A stretch of 54,441 nucleotides of DNA from Erythrobacteraceae bacterium (GCA_002706445.1 PALE01000007.1:1-54441); one strand, 5' to 3'. Counted from the stretch's first letter, positions 40,148-48,929 are shown. Notes: a model not told the origin generated them from the letters alone. Program-made: numbers and translations.

Positions 40148-40576
40148 ATGCACGTGACCAGCAATCCCGCCATCGAAACGCTAGCGGAAAGCCGCATGCA
40201 GGCACTGCGCTCGGCACCGTGGCATTTGCTCAGTGTCGGTGGTCTCGCGGTGCTTTGGAATGTCCTGTGCTTCGCGCATTTCGGAATCACCGGGACAGCG
40301 TCGAACATCGTCAATGTCTGGACACAGGCCTATCTCGGCGCTGCCCTGTGGGGCGGGTTCGGCGGCGGTGTGCTGTTGCTCATGCGCTCGCGCTGGGCGG
40401 TGCAGGCTTTCACGACCGCACTTGTTGGCCTGATGGCGACCTCGGCCAATCTTTTCGTGCTCGCACAGCATCCGGCCAACCTCTACGCCATGCCGATGAT
40501 GGTCGGGCTGTGGGTGATCACGCTCGCCATGCTCTTCTACACCTCGCGCATCCACATGCGCGGACTGCTGCGCTAA
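40148..40576 (+). CDS. Small four-helix membrane protein A
   Basis: The 142-residue product has a polar N-terminus and four hydrophobic segments (about 27-47, 60-82, 89-108, 117-134). It starts a tandem pair: the next gene encodes a protein of nearly the same length with matching landmarks (PWHL near the first helix, LLLMRSRWAVQA against LILLRSRFAVHA). I do not recognise a characterised family; it resembles uncharacterised alphaproteobacterial membrane proteins. The start is ATG 40148. Confidence 0.78.
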   Translation: MHVTSNPAIETLAESRMQALRSAPWHLLSVGGLAVLWNVLCFAHFGITGTASNIVNVWTQAYLGAALWGGFGGGVLLLMRSRWAVQAFTTALVGLMATSANLFVLAQHPANLYAMPMMVGLWVITLAMLFYTSRIHMRGLLR

Positions 40577-40702
40577 GCCCGGTTTTCCGCGCGCCGTTCG
40601 CGGTATTCCAGACCCCGCTGAACGAGCCGCCCTTGCAGGCGCGCCCATGATCTGACACCTCTGTGCGCGGAGACACGGGTCGCGCCGCTGGGGACAAACA
40701 TT

Positions 40703-41134
40703 ATGGATCGAAGGCTCGGAGGACCGAGAACGCCGTGGCACCTGTGGGTGGTGGGGCTGCTTACGTTGTTTTGGAATGCAATCGGCGGCTTCAGTTATTC
40801 CATGACGCGGTTCGGCATGCTCGAACAACTGGGCATGAGCGAGACCGAGATCGCCTTCTTCGAAAGCGCGCCTGTGTGGTCCAACTTCTTCTGGGGGCTG
40901 GGCGTCTGGGGCGCGATTGCCGGATCGGTGCTGATCCTGCTGCGCTCGCGCTTTGCGGTGCACGCGACGGTCCTTGCGCTGATCGGACTCGCCGGATCCA
41001 ACTATTGGCAGTATTTCGTCGCTGACACGCCCGAGAGCCTGCAAAGCCTGCCGCTTACGCTCATGATCTGGGCGACCACGCTGTTCATGCTGATCTACAG
41101 CATGCGCATGACCAAGGCCGGCGTGATGAAGTAA
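40703..41134 (+). CDS. Small four-helix membrane protein B (paralog of the preceding gene)
   Basis: The 143-residue product again has four hydrophobic segments. Shared points with the preceding protein include TPWHLWVVGLLTLFWN (against PWHLLSVGGLAVLWN), LLRSRFAVHAT (against LMRSRWAVQAF) and the ending LFMLIYSMRM (against LAMLFYTSRI). It adds an insert with two negatively charged patches (MSETEIAFFESAP). Tandem duplication and divergence are inferred. It ends 3 bases from the converging glycosyltransferase stop. Confidence 0.78.
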   Translation: MDRRLGGPRTPWHLWVVGLLTLFWNAIGGFSYSMTRFGMLEQLGMSETEIAFFESAPVWSNFFWGLGVWGAIAGSVLILLRSRFAVHATVLALIGLAGSNYWQYFVADTPESLQSLPLTLMIWATTLFMLIYSMRMTKAGVMK

Positions 41135-41137
41135 GGC

Positions 41138-42346
41138 TCAGCGCGCTTCGGCGGCTTCGGCCTGCTGAAGCGCGTGACGGTCTTCGATCAGGCGGATGTA
41201 GGTATCCGCGACGACCTGGTTGATCGCTTCCCAGCTGAAATCGCGGCTGCGCTCTTCGCCCGCACGGCCATGCGCCATGCGCAGCGCCGGATCGGTGCAA
41301 TAGGGAGCAATCGCTTCGGCCAGCCCTTCGCTATCAGGCGCTTCTGCACCTTTTTTGCCGGTAAGCGGGACAAGCCGTCCGGTCACACCGTCATTGACGA
41401 GGCTCGACGCGCCGGTTGCGCCTGCAGCGACGACCGGCAGGCCGCAGGCCATCGCCTCCAGCGTGACATTGCCGAAAGTCTCGGTGACGGATGGGTTGAA
41501 GAAGATGTCGCCGCTGGCCAGCGCCTGACCCAGATCGGCCCCGGTTTTGAAGCCTGCGAAGATTCCGCCCGGCAATGCATCCTCGAACCATTTGCGCGCC
41601 GGACCGTCGCCGATCACCAGCACTTTGTGCGGGACCTGACGCTTGCGCAGCTGGACGATGGTCTCGGCAAAAACGTCGAGCCCCTTTTCCATCACCAGGC
41701 GGCCAAGGAACACCACCGCCACATCATCGTCTTCCAATCCGAGCGAGCGGCGCCATTCGAGGTCGCGCTGTTCGGAGGAAAAGATGCTGCGATCGACCCC
41801 GCGCGACCAGATCGTGATGTCATCGTGCATGTCGGTTGCGAGCAATTCGTCGACCATGCTCTGCGAAGGCGCCACCAGCGCGTCACAGCGATGGTAAAAC
41901 CGCTTGAGGATGCCGACCACCAGCGGCTCGGTAAAGCCAAGGCCATAGTAGCGCGGATAGGTTTCGAACCGTGTGTGCACGCTGGCGAGCACGGGAATAT
42001 CGTGGTCCTGCGCCCAGCTCAGCGCGGCATGGCCTGCCGGATCGGGCGAGGACAGGTGGACGATATTGGGCTTGAACTTTTCGAGATCGCGCTTGACCCC
42101 GCGCCCCAGTCGCAGCGGCAGGCGGTATTCCCCGCGTCCCTTCACCGGCATCGGCATATTGGGCAGGTTGATGAGATCGCCCGTCGGCTCGAAATCGGGA
42201 TTGGCGACCATCGGCGCATAGACGCGCACCGCCGCACCCTTGGCGAGCAGCGATCCGACAAGCCGGTTGAGCGCCTGATTCGCGCCGTCGCGGGTGTAGT
42301 TATAGTTGCCGCTAAACAGGGCAATTCGGAGATCTGACGTTTCCAT
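41138..42346 (-). CDS. GT4-family glycosyltransferase
   Basis: The 402-residue product has two Rossmann domains of a GT-B enzyme. The N-terminal domain has the acceptor loop (LFSGNYNYTRDGANQALNRL) and PNIVHLSSPDPAGH. The C-terminal donor domain has VVFLGRLVMEKGLDVF, VLVIGDGPARKWFE and the EX7E-type motif in FGNVTLEAMACGLPVVA. The sequence resembles bacterial mannosyl/glucosyl transferases acting on lipids; the sugar is not determined. It is monocistronic and diverges from serC; the ATG at 42346 is the first before the conserved core. Confidence 0.88.
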   Translation of the reverse strand: METSDLRIALFSGNYNYTRDGANQALNRLVGSLLAKGAAVRVYAPMVANPDFEPTGDLINLPNMPMPVKGRGEYRLPLRLGRGVKRDLEKFKPNIVHLSSPDPAGHAALSWAQDHDIPVLASVHTRFETYPRYYGLGFTEPLVVGILKRFYHRCDALVAPSQSMVDELLATDMHDDITIWSRGVDRSIFSSEQRDLEWRRSLGLEDDDVAVVFLGRLVMEKGLDVFAETIVQLRKRQVPHKVLVIGDGPARKWFEDALPGGIFAGFKTGADLGQALASGDIFFNPSVTETFGNVTLEAMACGLPVVAAGATGASSLVNDGVTGRLVPLTGKKGAEAPDSEGLAEAIAPYCTDPALRMAHGRAGEERSRDFSWEAINQVVADTYIRLIEDRHALQQAEAAEAR

Positions 42347-42487
42347 GGTTGCGGGCTGTTTAGAAGCTATGCGCGCAATTGGCGAGAGGTGATCCCGAAC
42401 CGCATGAGAGGGGGCCGAGCAACAATCCACCACGTTCCACCGCACCGAACGCAATATTAATTGACTTGTCATCACTCGCCTCTAAAT

Positions 42488-42540
42488 GCGGCGCCGGGCC
42501 ACGCGGTCCCAACGCCGCGCGAGCTCTCTGCAAGGAGAGA
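42488..42540 (+). ncRNA. serC leader RNA with sequestered ribosome binding site
   Basis: Two hairpins precede serC. The first pairs GCGGCG (42488-42493) with CGCCGC (42513-42518), extended by GGGCC with GGTCC. The second pairs CTCTCT (42524-42529) with GGAGAG (42534-42539) around GCAA, placing the Shine-Dalgarno GGAGAG in the stem. This matches the alphaproteobacterial serC leader motif in position and shape. Control of translation is inferred; the signal is unknown. Confidence 0.8.
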
Positions 42541-42544
42541 ATAC

Positions 42545-43723
42545 ATGACTGAACAAACTACCGGCCGGCTCGCCGAGCCGACTGTAAAGCCGAACTGCCC
42601 CAATTTTTCCTCGGGCCCCACGGCGAAATTCCCCGGCTGGTCTCTCGACAAGTTGAAAACCGATTCGCTCGGACGGTCGCACCGTTCGGCGCTCGGAAAG
42701 TCGCGTCTGAAGTACGCGATCGACCTGTCGAAGGAATTGCTCGGCATTCCTGAAGATTACCTCGTCGGCATCATGCCTGCATCGGACACCGGCGCGCTCG
42801 AATGCGCGATGTGGACGATGCTCGATCCCGCGCGCCCGGCAACGGTCGCGGCGTGGGAAAGCTTTGGCAATGTCTGGATTCAGGATGCGGTCAAGCAGCT
42901 CAAGCTGCCCAAGCTCACCACGCTCAGCGCCGATTATGGCGAAATTCCCGATCTTGCCTCGATCCCGCAGGACAATGACGTTGTCTTCACCTGGAACGGC
43001 ACGACTTCGGGCGCGATGATCCCCGACACCGATTGGCTCGCTCCGGGCCGCGAAGGTGTGGCGATCAACGATGCCACCAGCGCGGTTTTCGCGATGGAGA
43101 TGGACTGGCCCAAGCTCGATGCCACGACCTACAGCTGGCAAAAGGTGATGGGTTCGGAAGCGCAGCACGGCATGCTGATCCTCAGCCCCAAGGCGGTCGA
43201 GAGGATCGAAAGCTACAATCCTTCGTGGCCGCTGCCGAAGCTGTTCCGTCTGAAAAAGGGCGACAAGATCAACGGCGGCATCTTTGAAGGCGCGACCATC
43301 AACACGCCTTCGATGCTGGCGACCGAAGATTATATCGCTGCGCTCGAATGGGCGAAGTCGATCGGCGGGCGCAAGGCTCTGTTCGAGCGTGCGACCACCA
43401 ACGGCAATCTGGTCAAGGACTGGATCGAAGCGACACCGTGGCTGCGCAACATGGTCTCAGACCCCGCGCAGCGCACCAACACCGGCGTATGCATGATGTT
43501 CCAGGGCGACTGGTACGAAAGCCTGTCGGCTGAAGATCAGGCCGCAGTGCCGAAGAAAATCGTCAAGCTGCTCGAAGAGCGCGGCATTGGCTACGATTTC
43601 AACGGCTATCGCGATGCCCCGCCGTCCCTGCGCATCTGGTGCGGCGGCACGGTCGAGGCTTCGGATCTCGAAGCGCTGCTGCCGTGGATCGAGTGGGCTT
43701 ACGAAACCGTCAAGAACGGTTGA
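42545..43723 (+). CDS. serC: Phosphoserine aminotransferase
   Basis: SerC transaminates 3-phosphohydroxypyruvate in serine synthesis and also acts in pyridoxine synthesis. The 392-residue length is of the alphaproteobacterial type, longer than the E. coli enzyme. NFSSGPTAKFPGW at the N-terminus, VFTWNGTTSGAMIP and the PLP region SWQKVMGSEAQHG (Lys in QKVMG) are visible. The ATG follows AAGGAGAGAATAC. serA follows 112 bases downstream, separated by REP-like hairpins. Confidence 0.95.
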   Translation: MTEQTTGRLAEPTVKPNCPNFSSGPTAKFPGWSLDKLKTDSLGRSHRSALGKSRLKYAIDLSKELLGIPEDYLVGIMPASDTGALECAMWTMLDPARPATVAAWESFGNVWIQDAVKQLKLPKLTTLSADYGEIPDLASIPQDNDVVFTWNGTTSGAMIPDTDWLAPGREGVAINDATSAVFAMEMDWPKLDATTYSWQKVMGSEAQHGMLILSPKAVERIESYNPSWPLPKLFRLKKGDKINGGIFEGATINTPSMLATEDYIAALEWAKSIGGRKALFERATTNGNLVKDWIEATPWLRNMVSDPAQRTNTGVCMMFQGDWYESLSAEDQAAVPKKIVKLLEERGIGYDFNGYRDAPPSLRIWCGGTVEASDLEALLPWIEWAYETVKNG

Positions 43724-43736
43724 GCCTTTCTGCGTT

Positions 43737-43815
43737 GTCCCGGCGAGGGCCGGGACCGCTATACCCCATTTTCCCAAGGCTGTTTCGACAGCACCCCCGG
43801 ATCAGCTCCGGGGTG
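43737..43815. repeat. Two REP-like hairpins in the serC-serA gap
   Basis: GTCCCGGC (43737-43744) pairs with GCCGGGAC (43749-43756). Further on, CCCCGGA (43795-43801) pairs with TCCGGGG (43807-43813). Sequences of this kind (CCCGGCGAGGGCCGGG, CCCCGGATCAGCTCCGGGG) are common dispersed intergenic repeats in sphingomonads. They may also attenuate serC readthrough into serA. Confidence 0.6.
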
Positions 43816-43835
43816 ACGATTGAATGGAAATTCCC

Positions 43836-45419
43836 ATGACCAAACCCAAAGTCCTCATCTCCGACAAGATGGACCCCAACGCCGCGCGCATTTTCGAAGA
43901 GCGCGGTTGCGACGTCGATGTGATCACCGGCGAAACTCCTGAAGAACTCGCCGCGCGTATCGGCGATTACGACGGGCTCGCCATCCGCAGCTCGACCACG
44001 GTGACCCCCGCGATCCTCGATGCGGCGACCAATCTCAAGGTCATCGGCCGTGCAGGGATCGGCGTCGACAACGTCGATATCCCCTATGCCAGCGGCAAGG
44101 GCGTGGTGGTGATGAACACCCCGTTCGGCAACTCGATCACCACCGCCGAGCACGCGATTGCGATGATGATGGCGCTCGCCCGCCAGATTCCGCAGGCCAA
44201 TGCGCGGACGCAGGCCGGCGAATGGCCCAAGAAGGACTTCATGGGCGTTGAAGTCACCGGCAAGACGCTCGGCCTGATCGGCGCGGGCAATATCGGCGCG
44301 ATCGTCGCCAGCCGCGCGCTGGGCCTCAAGATGAAAGTGATCGCCTACGATCCCTTCCTGACCGAAGACCGCGCGATCGAACTGGGCGTCGAAAAGGTCG
44401 ATCTCGACACGCTGCTGTCGCGTGCCGACTTCGTGACGCTGCACACGCCCCTGACTGACGAGACCCGCAATATCCTCAGCCGCGAGCGGCTCGAGAACGC
44501 CAAGCAGGGCATCCGCATTGTCAACTGCGCCCGCGGCGGCCTTATCGACGAAGCCGCGCTCAAGGATTGCCTCGAAAGCGGGCAGGTAGCCGGCGCCGCG
44601 CTCGACGTGTTTGCGACCGAACCGGCCAAGGAAAGCCCGCTGTTCGGCGCGCCCAACTTCATCTGCACCCCGCACCTCGGTGCATCGACCACCGAAGCGC
44701 AGGTCAATGTCGCGCTGCAGGTGGCCGAGCAGATGGCCGACTACCTCGTCAACGGCGGCGTCGCCAATGCGCTCAACATGCCGAGCCTGTCGGCTGAAGA
44801 AGCGCCGAAGCTGAAGCCCTACATGGCTCTGGCCGAACGTCTGGGCAGCCTCGTGGGCCAGCTGGCGCACGGCAATCTGACCAAGATCAGCATCGAGCGC
44901 GAAGGCGCGGCGGCTGAACTGGCAGGCAAGCCGATCACCGGCGCGGTGCTGGCGGGCTTCATGCGCCGCTATTCAGACACGGTGAACATGGTCAACGCGC
45001 CCTATCTGGCGAAGGAACGCGGCCTCGAAGTCGCAGAAGTCCGCCAGAACCGCGAAGGGGCGTTCTCGACCCTGATCCGCGTCTCGGTCGAAACCGATCA
45101 GGGCACGCGCTCGGTCGCTGGCACGCTGTTCGGCAAGGACGCGCCGCGTCTGGTCGAAATCTTCGGCATCGGCATCGAAGCCGAGCTCGCCGGGCACATG
45201 CTGTACGTGGTGAACGACGACAAGCCGGGTTTCATCGGCCGCATCGGTACGCTGCTCGGTAGCCACGGCATCAACATCGGCACCTTCAACCTCGGCCGCC
45301 GCGATGCGGGCGGGGAAGCGGTGCTGCTGCTGAGCCTCGACAGCGCGATCGACCCTGCCGTGCTGGCAGAGGCCGAAACGCTCGAAGGCGTGAAGATGGT
45401 CAAGGCGCTTTCGTTCTAG
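43836..45419 (+). CDS. serA: D-3-phosphoglycerate dehydrogenase
   Basis: SerA commits 3-phosphoglycerate to serine synthesis. The 527-residue product is the long type. It has a substrate domain, then NAD-binding LGLIGAGNIGAIVASRALG (near 150), the catalytic set NCARGGLIDE, ATEPAKESPLFG and TPHLGASTTEAQ (His in PHLGAS), an intervening ASB domain (about 320-445), and a C-terminal ACT domain (HMLYVVNDDKPGFIGRIG) for serine feedback. The start at ATG 43836 gives MTKPKVLISDKMD; an in-frame ATG at 43824 is also possible. Confidence 0.96.
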   Translation: MTKPKVLISDKMDPNAARIFEERGCDVDVITGETPEELAARIGDYDGLAIRSSTTVTPAILDAATNLKVIGRAGIGVDNVDIPYASGKGVVVMNTPFGNSITTAEHAIAMMMALARQIPQANARTQAGEWPKKDFMGVEVTGKTLGLIGAGNIGAIVASRALGLKMKVIAYDPFLTEDRAIELGVEKVDLDTLLSRADFVTLHTPLTDETRNILSRERLENAKQGIRIVNCARGGLIDEAALKDCLESGQVAGAALDVFATEPAKESPLFGAPNFICTPHLGASTTEAQVNVALQVAEQMADYLVNGGVANALNMPSLSAEEAPKLKPYMALAERLGSLVGQLAHGNLTKISIEREGAAAELAGKPITGAVLAGFMRRYSDTVNMVNAPYLAKERGLEVAEVRQNREGAFSTLIRVSVETDQGTRSVAGTLFGKDAPRLVEIFGIGIEAELAGHMLYVVNDDKPGFIGRIGTLLGSHGINIGTFNLGRRDAGGEAVLLLSLDSAIDPAVLAEAETLEGVKMVKALSF

Positions 45420-45435
45420 GCTCTTATTCCTCAAA

Positions 45436-45529
45436 CCGCTCGTGCCGAGCTTGTCGAAGCACCGTACTTTCTTCTAATGCACCGGCTGAAGAAGAAGGAC
45501 AGCCCTTCGACAAGGCTCAGGGCGAGCGG
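45436..45529. repeat. REP-like imperfect inverted repeat in the serA-hisZ gap
   Basis: The 24-base arm at 45436-45459 (containing GAGCTTGTCGAAG) is nearly the reverse complement of the 25-base arm at 45505-45529 (containing CTTCGACAAGGCTCAG). Similar pairs are scattered through sphingomonad chromosomes as intergenic REP-type elements. A 45-base centre separates the arms. Confidence 0.65.
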
Positions 45530-45553
45530 ACAAGGGGCCTTTCGCAAAATATT

Positions 45554-46663
45554 ATGACCCAACCAACCGATCTCCTGCCCGTCGGGCTCGAAGACAAGCT
45601 GCCACAAAGCGCGGCGCGGATCACTGCGGCTATGCGCGCCTGCCTCGATGTGCTTGGCGCGCATGGCTATGACCGCGTGCGCCCGCCGTTGCTCGAATTC
45701 GAAAGCTCGCTGGCAAGCCGGATGCAGGGCGTTGCGACCCAGCGCACCTTCCGCATGACCGACCCGACGAGCCTGCGCACGCTTGCGCTGCGCAGCGATA
45801 TCACTCCGCAGATCGGGCGCATTGCGGCAACCAGCATGAAGGACGCCCCGCGTCCGCTGCGCCTCGCCTATTGCGGCGACACCGCGCTCATCCAGGCAAG
45901 CCAGCTGGACCCCGCGCGCGAGCGCATCCAGCTTGGTGCGGAATTGATCGGAGCGGACACCGTTGCCGCCGCCGGCGAGATCGTCGTGCTCGCGGTCGAG
46001 GCTTTGCGCGAGGCAGGACTGACCGGCATTTCGGTCGATTTCACCATGCCCGACCTCGTCGATACGCTGGCGGCCAAGGATAAAGCGCTCGACGCCGCAA
46101 CGGTTGAAGCGATCCGCGGCGAGCTGGATACCAAGGACGCAGGCGGGCTGAAGGCCGCGGGCGGGGCGGCCTATCTGCCGCTGCTCTATGCCGCCGGACC
46201 GATTGCCGACGCGCTGCCCAAGCTGCGCGAATTCGACACAGACGGCGTGCTCGCAAGCCGCCTCGACGGGCTCGAAGCCATTGCTGCACGCGTGGGTGAC
46301 GCGGCGCGCATCACGCTCGACCCGACCGAGCGGCACGGGTTCGAATACCAGAGCTGGTTCGGCTTCACGATCTACGCCGACGGCGTGCGCGGCGCGGCGG
46401 GACGCGGGGGCACCTATCGCATCTGTGGCAGCGAGGAACCGGCGAGCGGCTTCACGCTCTATGTCGATCGTCTGTCCGAAGCGGCGCCGATGCCGCGCTT
46501 CAAACGCTGGACGATCTACCTCGCGCTCGACGCCGATCCGGCAACGGTGAAAGTTGCGCGCGATCAGGGCCACCGCTTCATCGGGCAATTGACCGATGAC
46601 GAGGACCCCAAGGCGCTTGGCTGCACGCACCGCATGGACGGGGCCGAGCTTACCGCGCTCTAG
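45554..46663 (+). CDS. hisZ: ATP phosphoribosyltransferase regulatory subunit HisZ
   Basis: HisZ is a catalytically inactive histidyl-tRNA synthetase paralog that regulates the short HisG in histidine synthesis. The 369-residue product resembles the HisRS catalytic core (GYDRVRPPLLEFESS, FRMTDPTSLRTLALRSDIT, RPLRLAYCGDTA, GAELIGAD), but lacks a C-terminal anticodon-binding domain. That separates it from HisS. hisG is not in the window. It starts at ATG 45554, right after a REP-like repeat pair. Confidence 0.92.
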   Translation: MTQPTDLLPVGLEDKLPQSAARITAAMRACLDVLGAHGYDRVRPPLLEFESSLASRMQGVATQRTFRMTDPTSLRTLALRSDITPQIGRIAATSMKDAPRPLRLAYCGDTALIQASQLDPARERIQLGAELIGADTVAAAGEIVVLAVEALREAGLTGISVDFTMPDLVDTLAAKDKALDAATVEAIRGELDTKDAGGLKAAGGAAYLPLLYAAGPIADALPKLREFDTDGVLASRLDGLEAIAARVGDAARITLDPTERHGFEYQSWFGFTIYADGVRGAAGRGGTYRICGSEEPASGFTLYVDRLSEAAPMPRFKRWTIYLALDADPATVKVARDQGHRFIGQLTDDEDPKALGCTHRMDGAELTAL

Positions 46664-46813
46664 CACAGAGCTTCGCGCTGTCCGGCGCGTTCCCGCATGA
46701 TTGCAGCGATATGGCCTGCTTTTAACGCAGGGCACAAGCAAGCTGTCATTCACTTGTGAAAGCCTATACCTCTGGTTTCAATGACTGCATTTTGATCCAG
46801 CAGGGGGGCACGC

Positions 46814-48505
46814 ATGATTTCTTACCGGGCATCCATCAAGGCCTGCACAGCCTTGATCGCAGCGGGAGCCGCTTTGGGCGCGACCGCAGCACAGGCCGCG
46901 ATTGACCAATATTCAGTTCCGGCGAGTTCGCGCGTCACGGTCAATCTGGAAGTGTGCTCGGCGGAAAGCCAGCTTGCCGTGCTCGGCGATACCGGAACCG
47001 ATCTCGATTTCGTGCTGACCGATGCAGAGGGCAACTCGCTGCACGTCGACGAAGGCGTGGACGATTACCTCAGCTTCGTGATCGAGCAGGAAGGCGAAGG
47101 CTGCGCCACCTATTCGCTCGCGATCACCAATCTGGGTGAAGAGGCGAACGATTTCACCGTCGCGCTCGAACCGATCATGGCGGACACGACCCGCGTCCGG
47201 AAATACATTATCGGTGCGAGTGAAACGCAGACCATCCCGTTCAAGGCCTGCGGCACTTCGGCAATGGTCAGCGCGCGCGGCGACGGCGACACCGATCTCG
47301 ATTTCATCATCCGCAACGCCGATGGCGGCATCGTGCACGAAGACGCCGATACGAGCGACGAAACCACTGCCGAACTCGCCGGACTGCTCGACGATTGCGA
47401 GGTGTTCGAGCTTGAAGTCGCCAATTTGGGTGATGTCTATAATGCGATGATGCTGGTGATCGAGCCGACTGGCGTGACTGCCGAGGCTTTCGCCGGAACC
47501 CAGCCGACAACGTCGCTGGTCGAGGAAGCCGTCGCTCTTGGCGATACCGGCCGGCCGACCCAGACCGCCGACGGCAGCGGCGCAGGGACATACCGCGCCG
47601 AGGCCACCTCAGCTCTGCTCGTTAACGTGCCTGTGTGCGGGCTCACCCGGCTCGAAGTGCGCGGCGACGGTGACACCGATCTCGACTTCACGCTCAACGA
47701 TGCAAGCGGCGAGACGGTCCATTCCGACTTCGACCTTTCCGATGTGACCTTCGTGACGCTCGACGCGCCCGAGGCCTGCGAGACATACGAGCTGACAGTC
47801 GATAATCTGGGCGAGGTCTATAACGAATTCACCGTCGCTCTGATCGATCCGGCAACGCTCAGCGGCACGTCGGGACCGGGCGAATATCGGGTCAATGGCG
47901 ATCTGGCGACCAAGGTTGCGCTGCGGGTCTGCGATGTGACCCGTGTGGGCGCGCGCGGCGACGGCGACACCGATCTCGATTTCGAAGTGATCGATCAAGA
48001 CGGCGACACGATTTACGAGGATTACGACCTTTCCGATGTGACCGAGTTTACCCTCGATCCCGGCAACGGCTGTGCGGACTACCAGTTGAATGTCAGCAAT
48101 CTGGGCGAAGTGTACAATTTGCTCACCGTTGCCTTCCTCGGCGAAGGCGAGAGCTTCACTGCGAGCGCGAACGGTTCCAAATCCTCCAGCTCTGCCATGG
48201 TGCCCGCCATCGGTTTCGCCAAGGGGCTGGGCGAAGACGGAAATCCCGACCGCTCGATCATCATTCTCAACCAGAGCGGCGAGCAGTTCAGCTCGATCTA
48301 CTGGTCGAACTCGGCGACTTTCGGCTGGGGTGACGATATGCTGGGCGAGGGTTCGCGCCTTGCTGCCGGTGCCGATTGGGAAGTCGATGTGGCTGACGGA
48401 TCGAACGCCTGCCTGTTCGATTTCCGCGCCGTGACCGAAAGCCAGCGCGAGATCATGGTGCGCGCGGTCAACGTCTGCGACATTCGTAGCGTGACGATGG
48501 AATAG
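46814..48505 (+). CDS. Secreted acidic protein with four Cys-paired GDGDTDLDF repeats
   Basis: The 563-residue product has a signal peptide (ending AAQAA near 29) and four repeats at about 31-120, 127-218, 258-345 and 356-445. Each contains (R)GDGDTDLDF (first copy GDTGTDLDF) and NLGEVYN-like turns. Each has one Cys before and one after: 48/97, 146/195, 275/322, 373/420. A fifth pair, 533/555, sits in a C-terminal domain. This looks like disulfide-stapled beta domains of the pre-peptidase C-terminal (PPC) kind; the Asp-rich loop may bind Ca2+. Mature protein is very acidic. Function unknown. Confidence 0.8.
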   Translation: MISYRASIKACTALIAAGAALGATAAQAAIDQYSVPASSRVTVNLEVCSAESQLAVLGDTGTDLDFVLTDAEGNSLHVDEGVDDYLSFVIEQEGEGCATYSLAITNLGEEANDFTVALEPIMADTTRVRKYIIGASETQTIPFKACGTSAMVSARGDGDTDLDFIIRNADGGIVHEDADTSDETTAELAGLLDDCEVFELEVANLGDVYNAMMLVIEPTGVTAEAFAGTQPTTSLVEEAVALGDTGRPTQTADGSGAGTYRAEATSALLVNVPVCGLTRLEVRGDGDTDLDFTLNDASGETVHSDFDLSDVTFVTLDAPEACETYELTVDNLGEVYNEFTVALIDPATLSGTSGPGEYRVNGDLATKVALRVCDVTRVGARGDGDTDLDFEVIDQDGDTIYEDYDLSDVTEFTLDPGNGCADYQLNVSNLGEVYNLLTVAFLGEGESFTASANGSKSSSSAMVPAIGFAKGLGEDGNPDRSIIILNQSGEQFSSIYWSNSATFGWGDDMLGEGSRLAAGADWEVDVADGSNACLFDFRAVTESQREIMVRAVNVCDIRSVTME

Positions 48506-48621
48506 GTGGGGCGAGGGGGCGTTTTCCTACTCTGCCGCCTGCTGGCAGGGTTGGCGAATGGCGAATCTCACCCTTTCCTCCCGCTCGCGTGTGTTAGAGG
48601 ACAAGAGGTTCTAGAGTGCCG

Positions 48622-48660
48622 ATTGGCGGGATTAGGCGGGATCAGACGGGATTGTGTGGG
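48622..48660 (+). repeat. Short tandem repeat of about 10 bases, four copies
   Basis: Four imperfect units in a row: ATTGGCGGG, ATTAGGCGGG, ATCAGACGGG, ATTGTGTGGG. A further GCGGGAT lies near 48858. Such CGGGAT arrays resemble integrase arm-type sites near integrated elements, but no integrase gene is present in the window. Confidence 0.6.
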
Positions 48661-48671
48661 CCGAGAATGGC

Positions 48672-48703
48672 TGAAATCCGGCGTTTCGAGGTAGTGCTGA
48701 AAA
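48672..48703 (+). other. Candidate left end and transposase-binding site of the prophage
   Basis: From TG at 48672 the sequence has CGTTTC (48682-48687), an 11-base spacer and GAAAA (48699-48703). In phage Mu, ends begin with TG, and a MuA site has the form CGTTTC-N11-GAAAA (recalled from memory). The match in half-sites and spacing is suggestive only; the spacer itself is not similar. Confidence 0.3.
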
Positions 48704-48891
48704 ATTTGGGCCTCGAAGAGCTGTGTCTAGAGTCATGGTGAATTTAGACGATCATTCGACAAGACCGGCTGGATTTTGGCCCTTTTGAAAATTCCGGACC
48801 TGAAGTCCCTTAAACGGCTAATTACTGCGGTTTCAGAGGCTCCTGATCGACCGCTGAGCGGGATTTTAGAGATACCAGGCACGCGCGGAAG

Positions 48892-48929
48892 TGGGGCATT
48901 GCGTGTCCCAGTTCGTTCGTGATGCCCCA
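48892..48929. repeat. Inverted repeat TGGGGCAT/ATGCCCCA
   Basis: TGGGGCAT (48892-48899) and ATGCCCCA (48922-48929) are exact reverse complements 22 bases apart. The right arm overlaps a direct repeat TGYCCCAGTTCG at 48904-48915 and 48923-48934. It could be a terminator of the leftward operon or a protein-binding site near the prophage end. Confidence 0.45.

Noticed and set aside
45436..45529. Inverted repeat as insertion-sequence ends
   Set aside because: Only 45 bases lie between the arms and there is no transposase; it fits a REP-type element.
47279..47990. Repeated DNA within 46814-48505 as a CRISPR-like array
   Set aside because: The repeats are in frame, degenerate, about 350 bases apart on average and encode the GDGDTDLDF protein motif. 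No CRISPR array was seen anywhere in the window.
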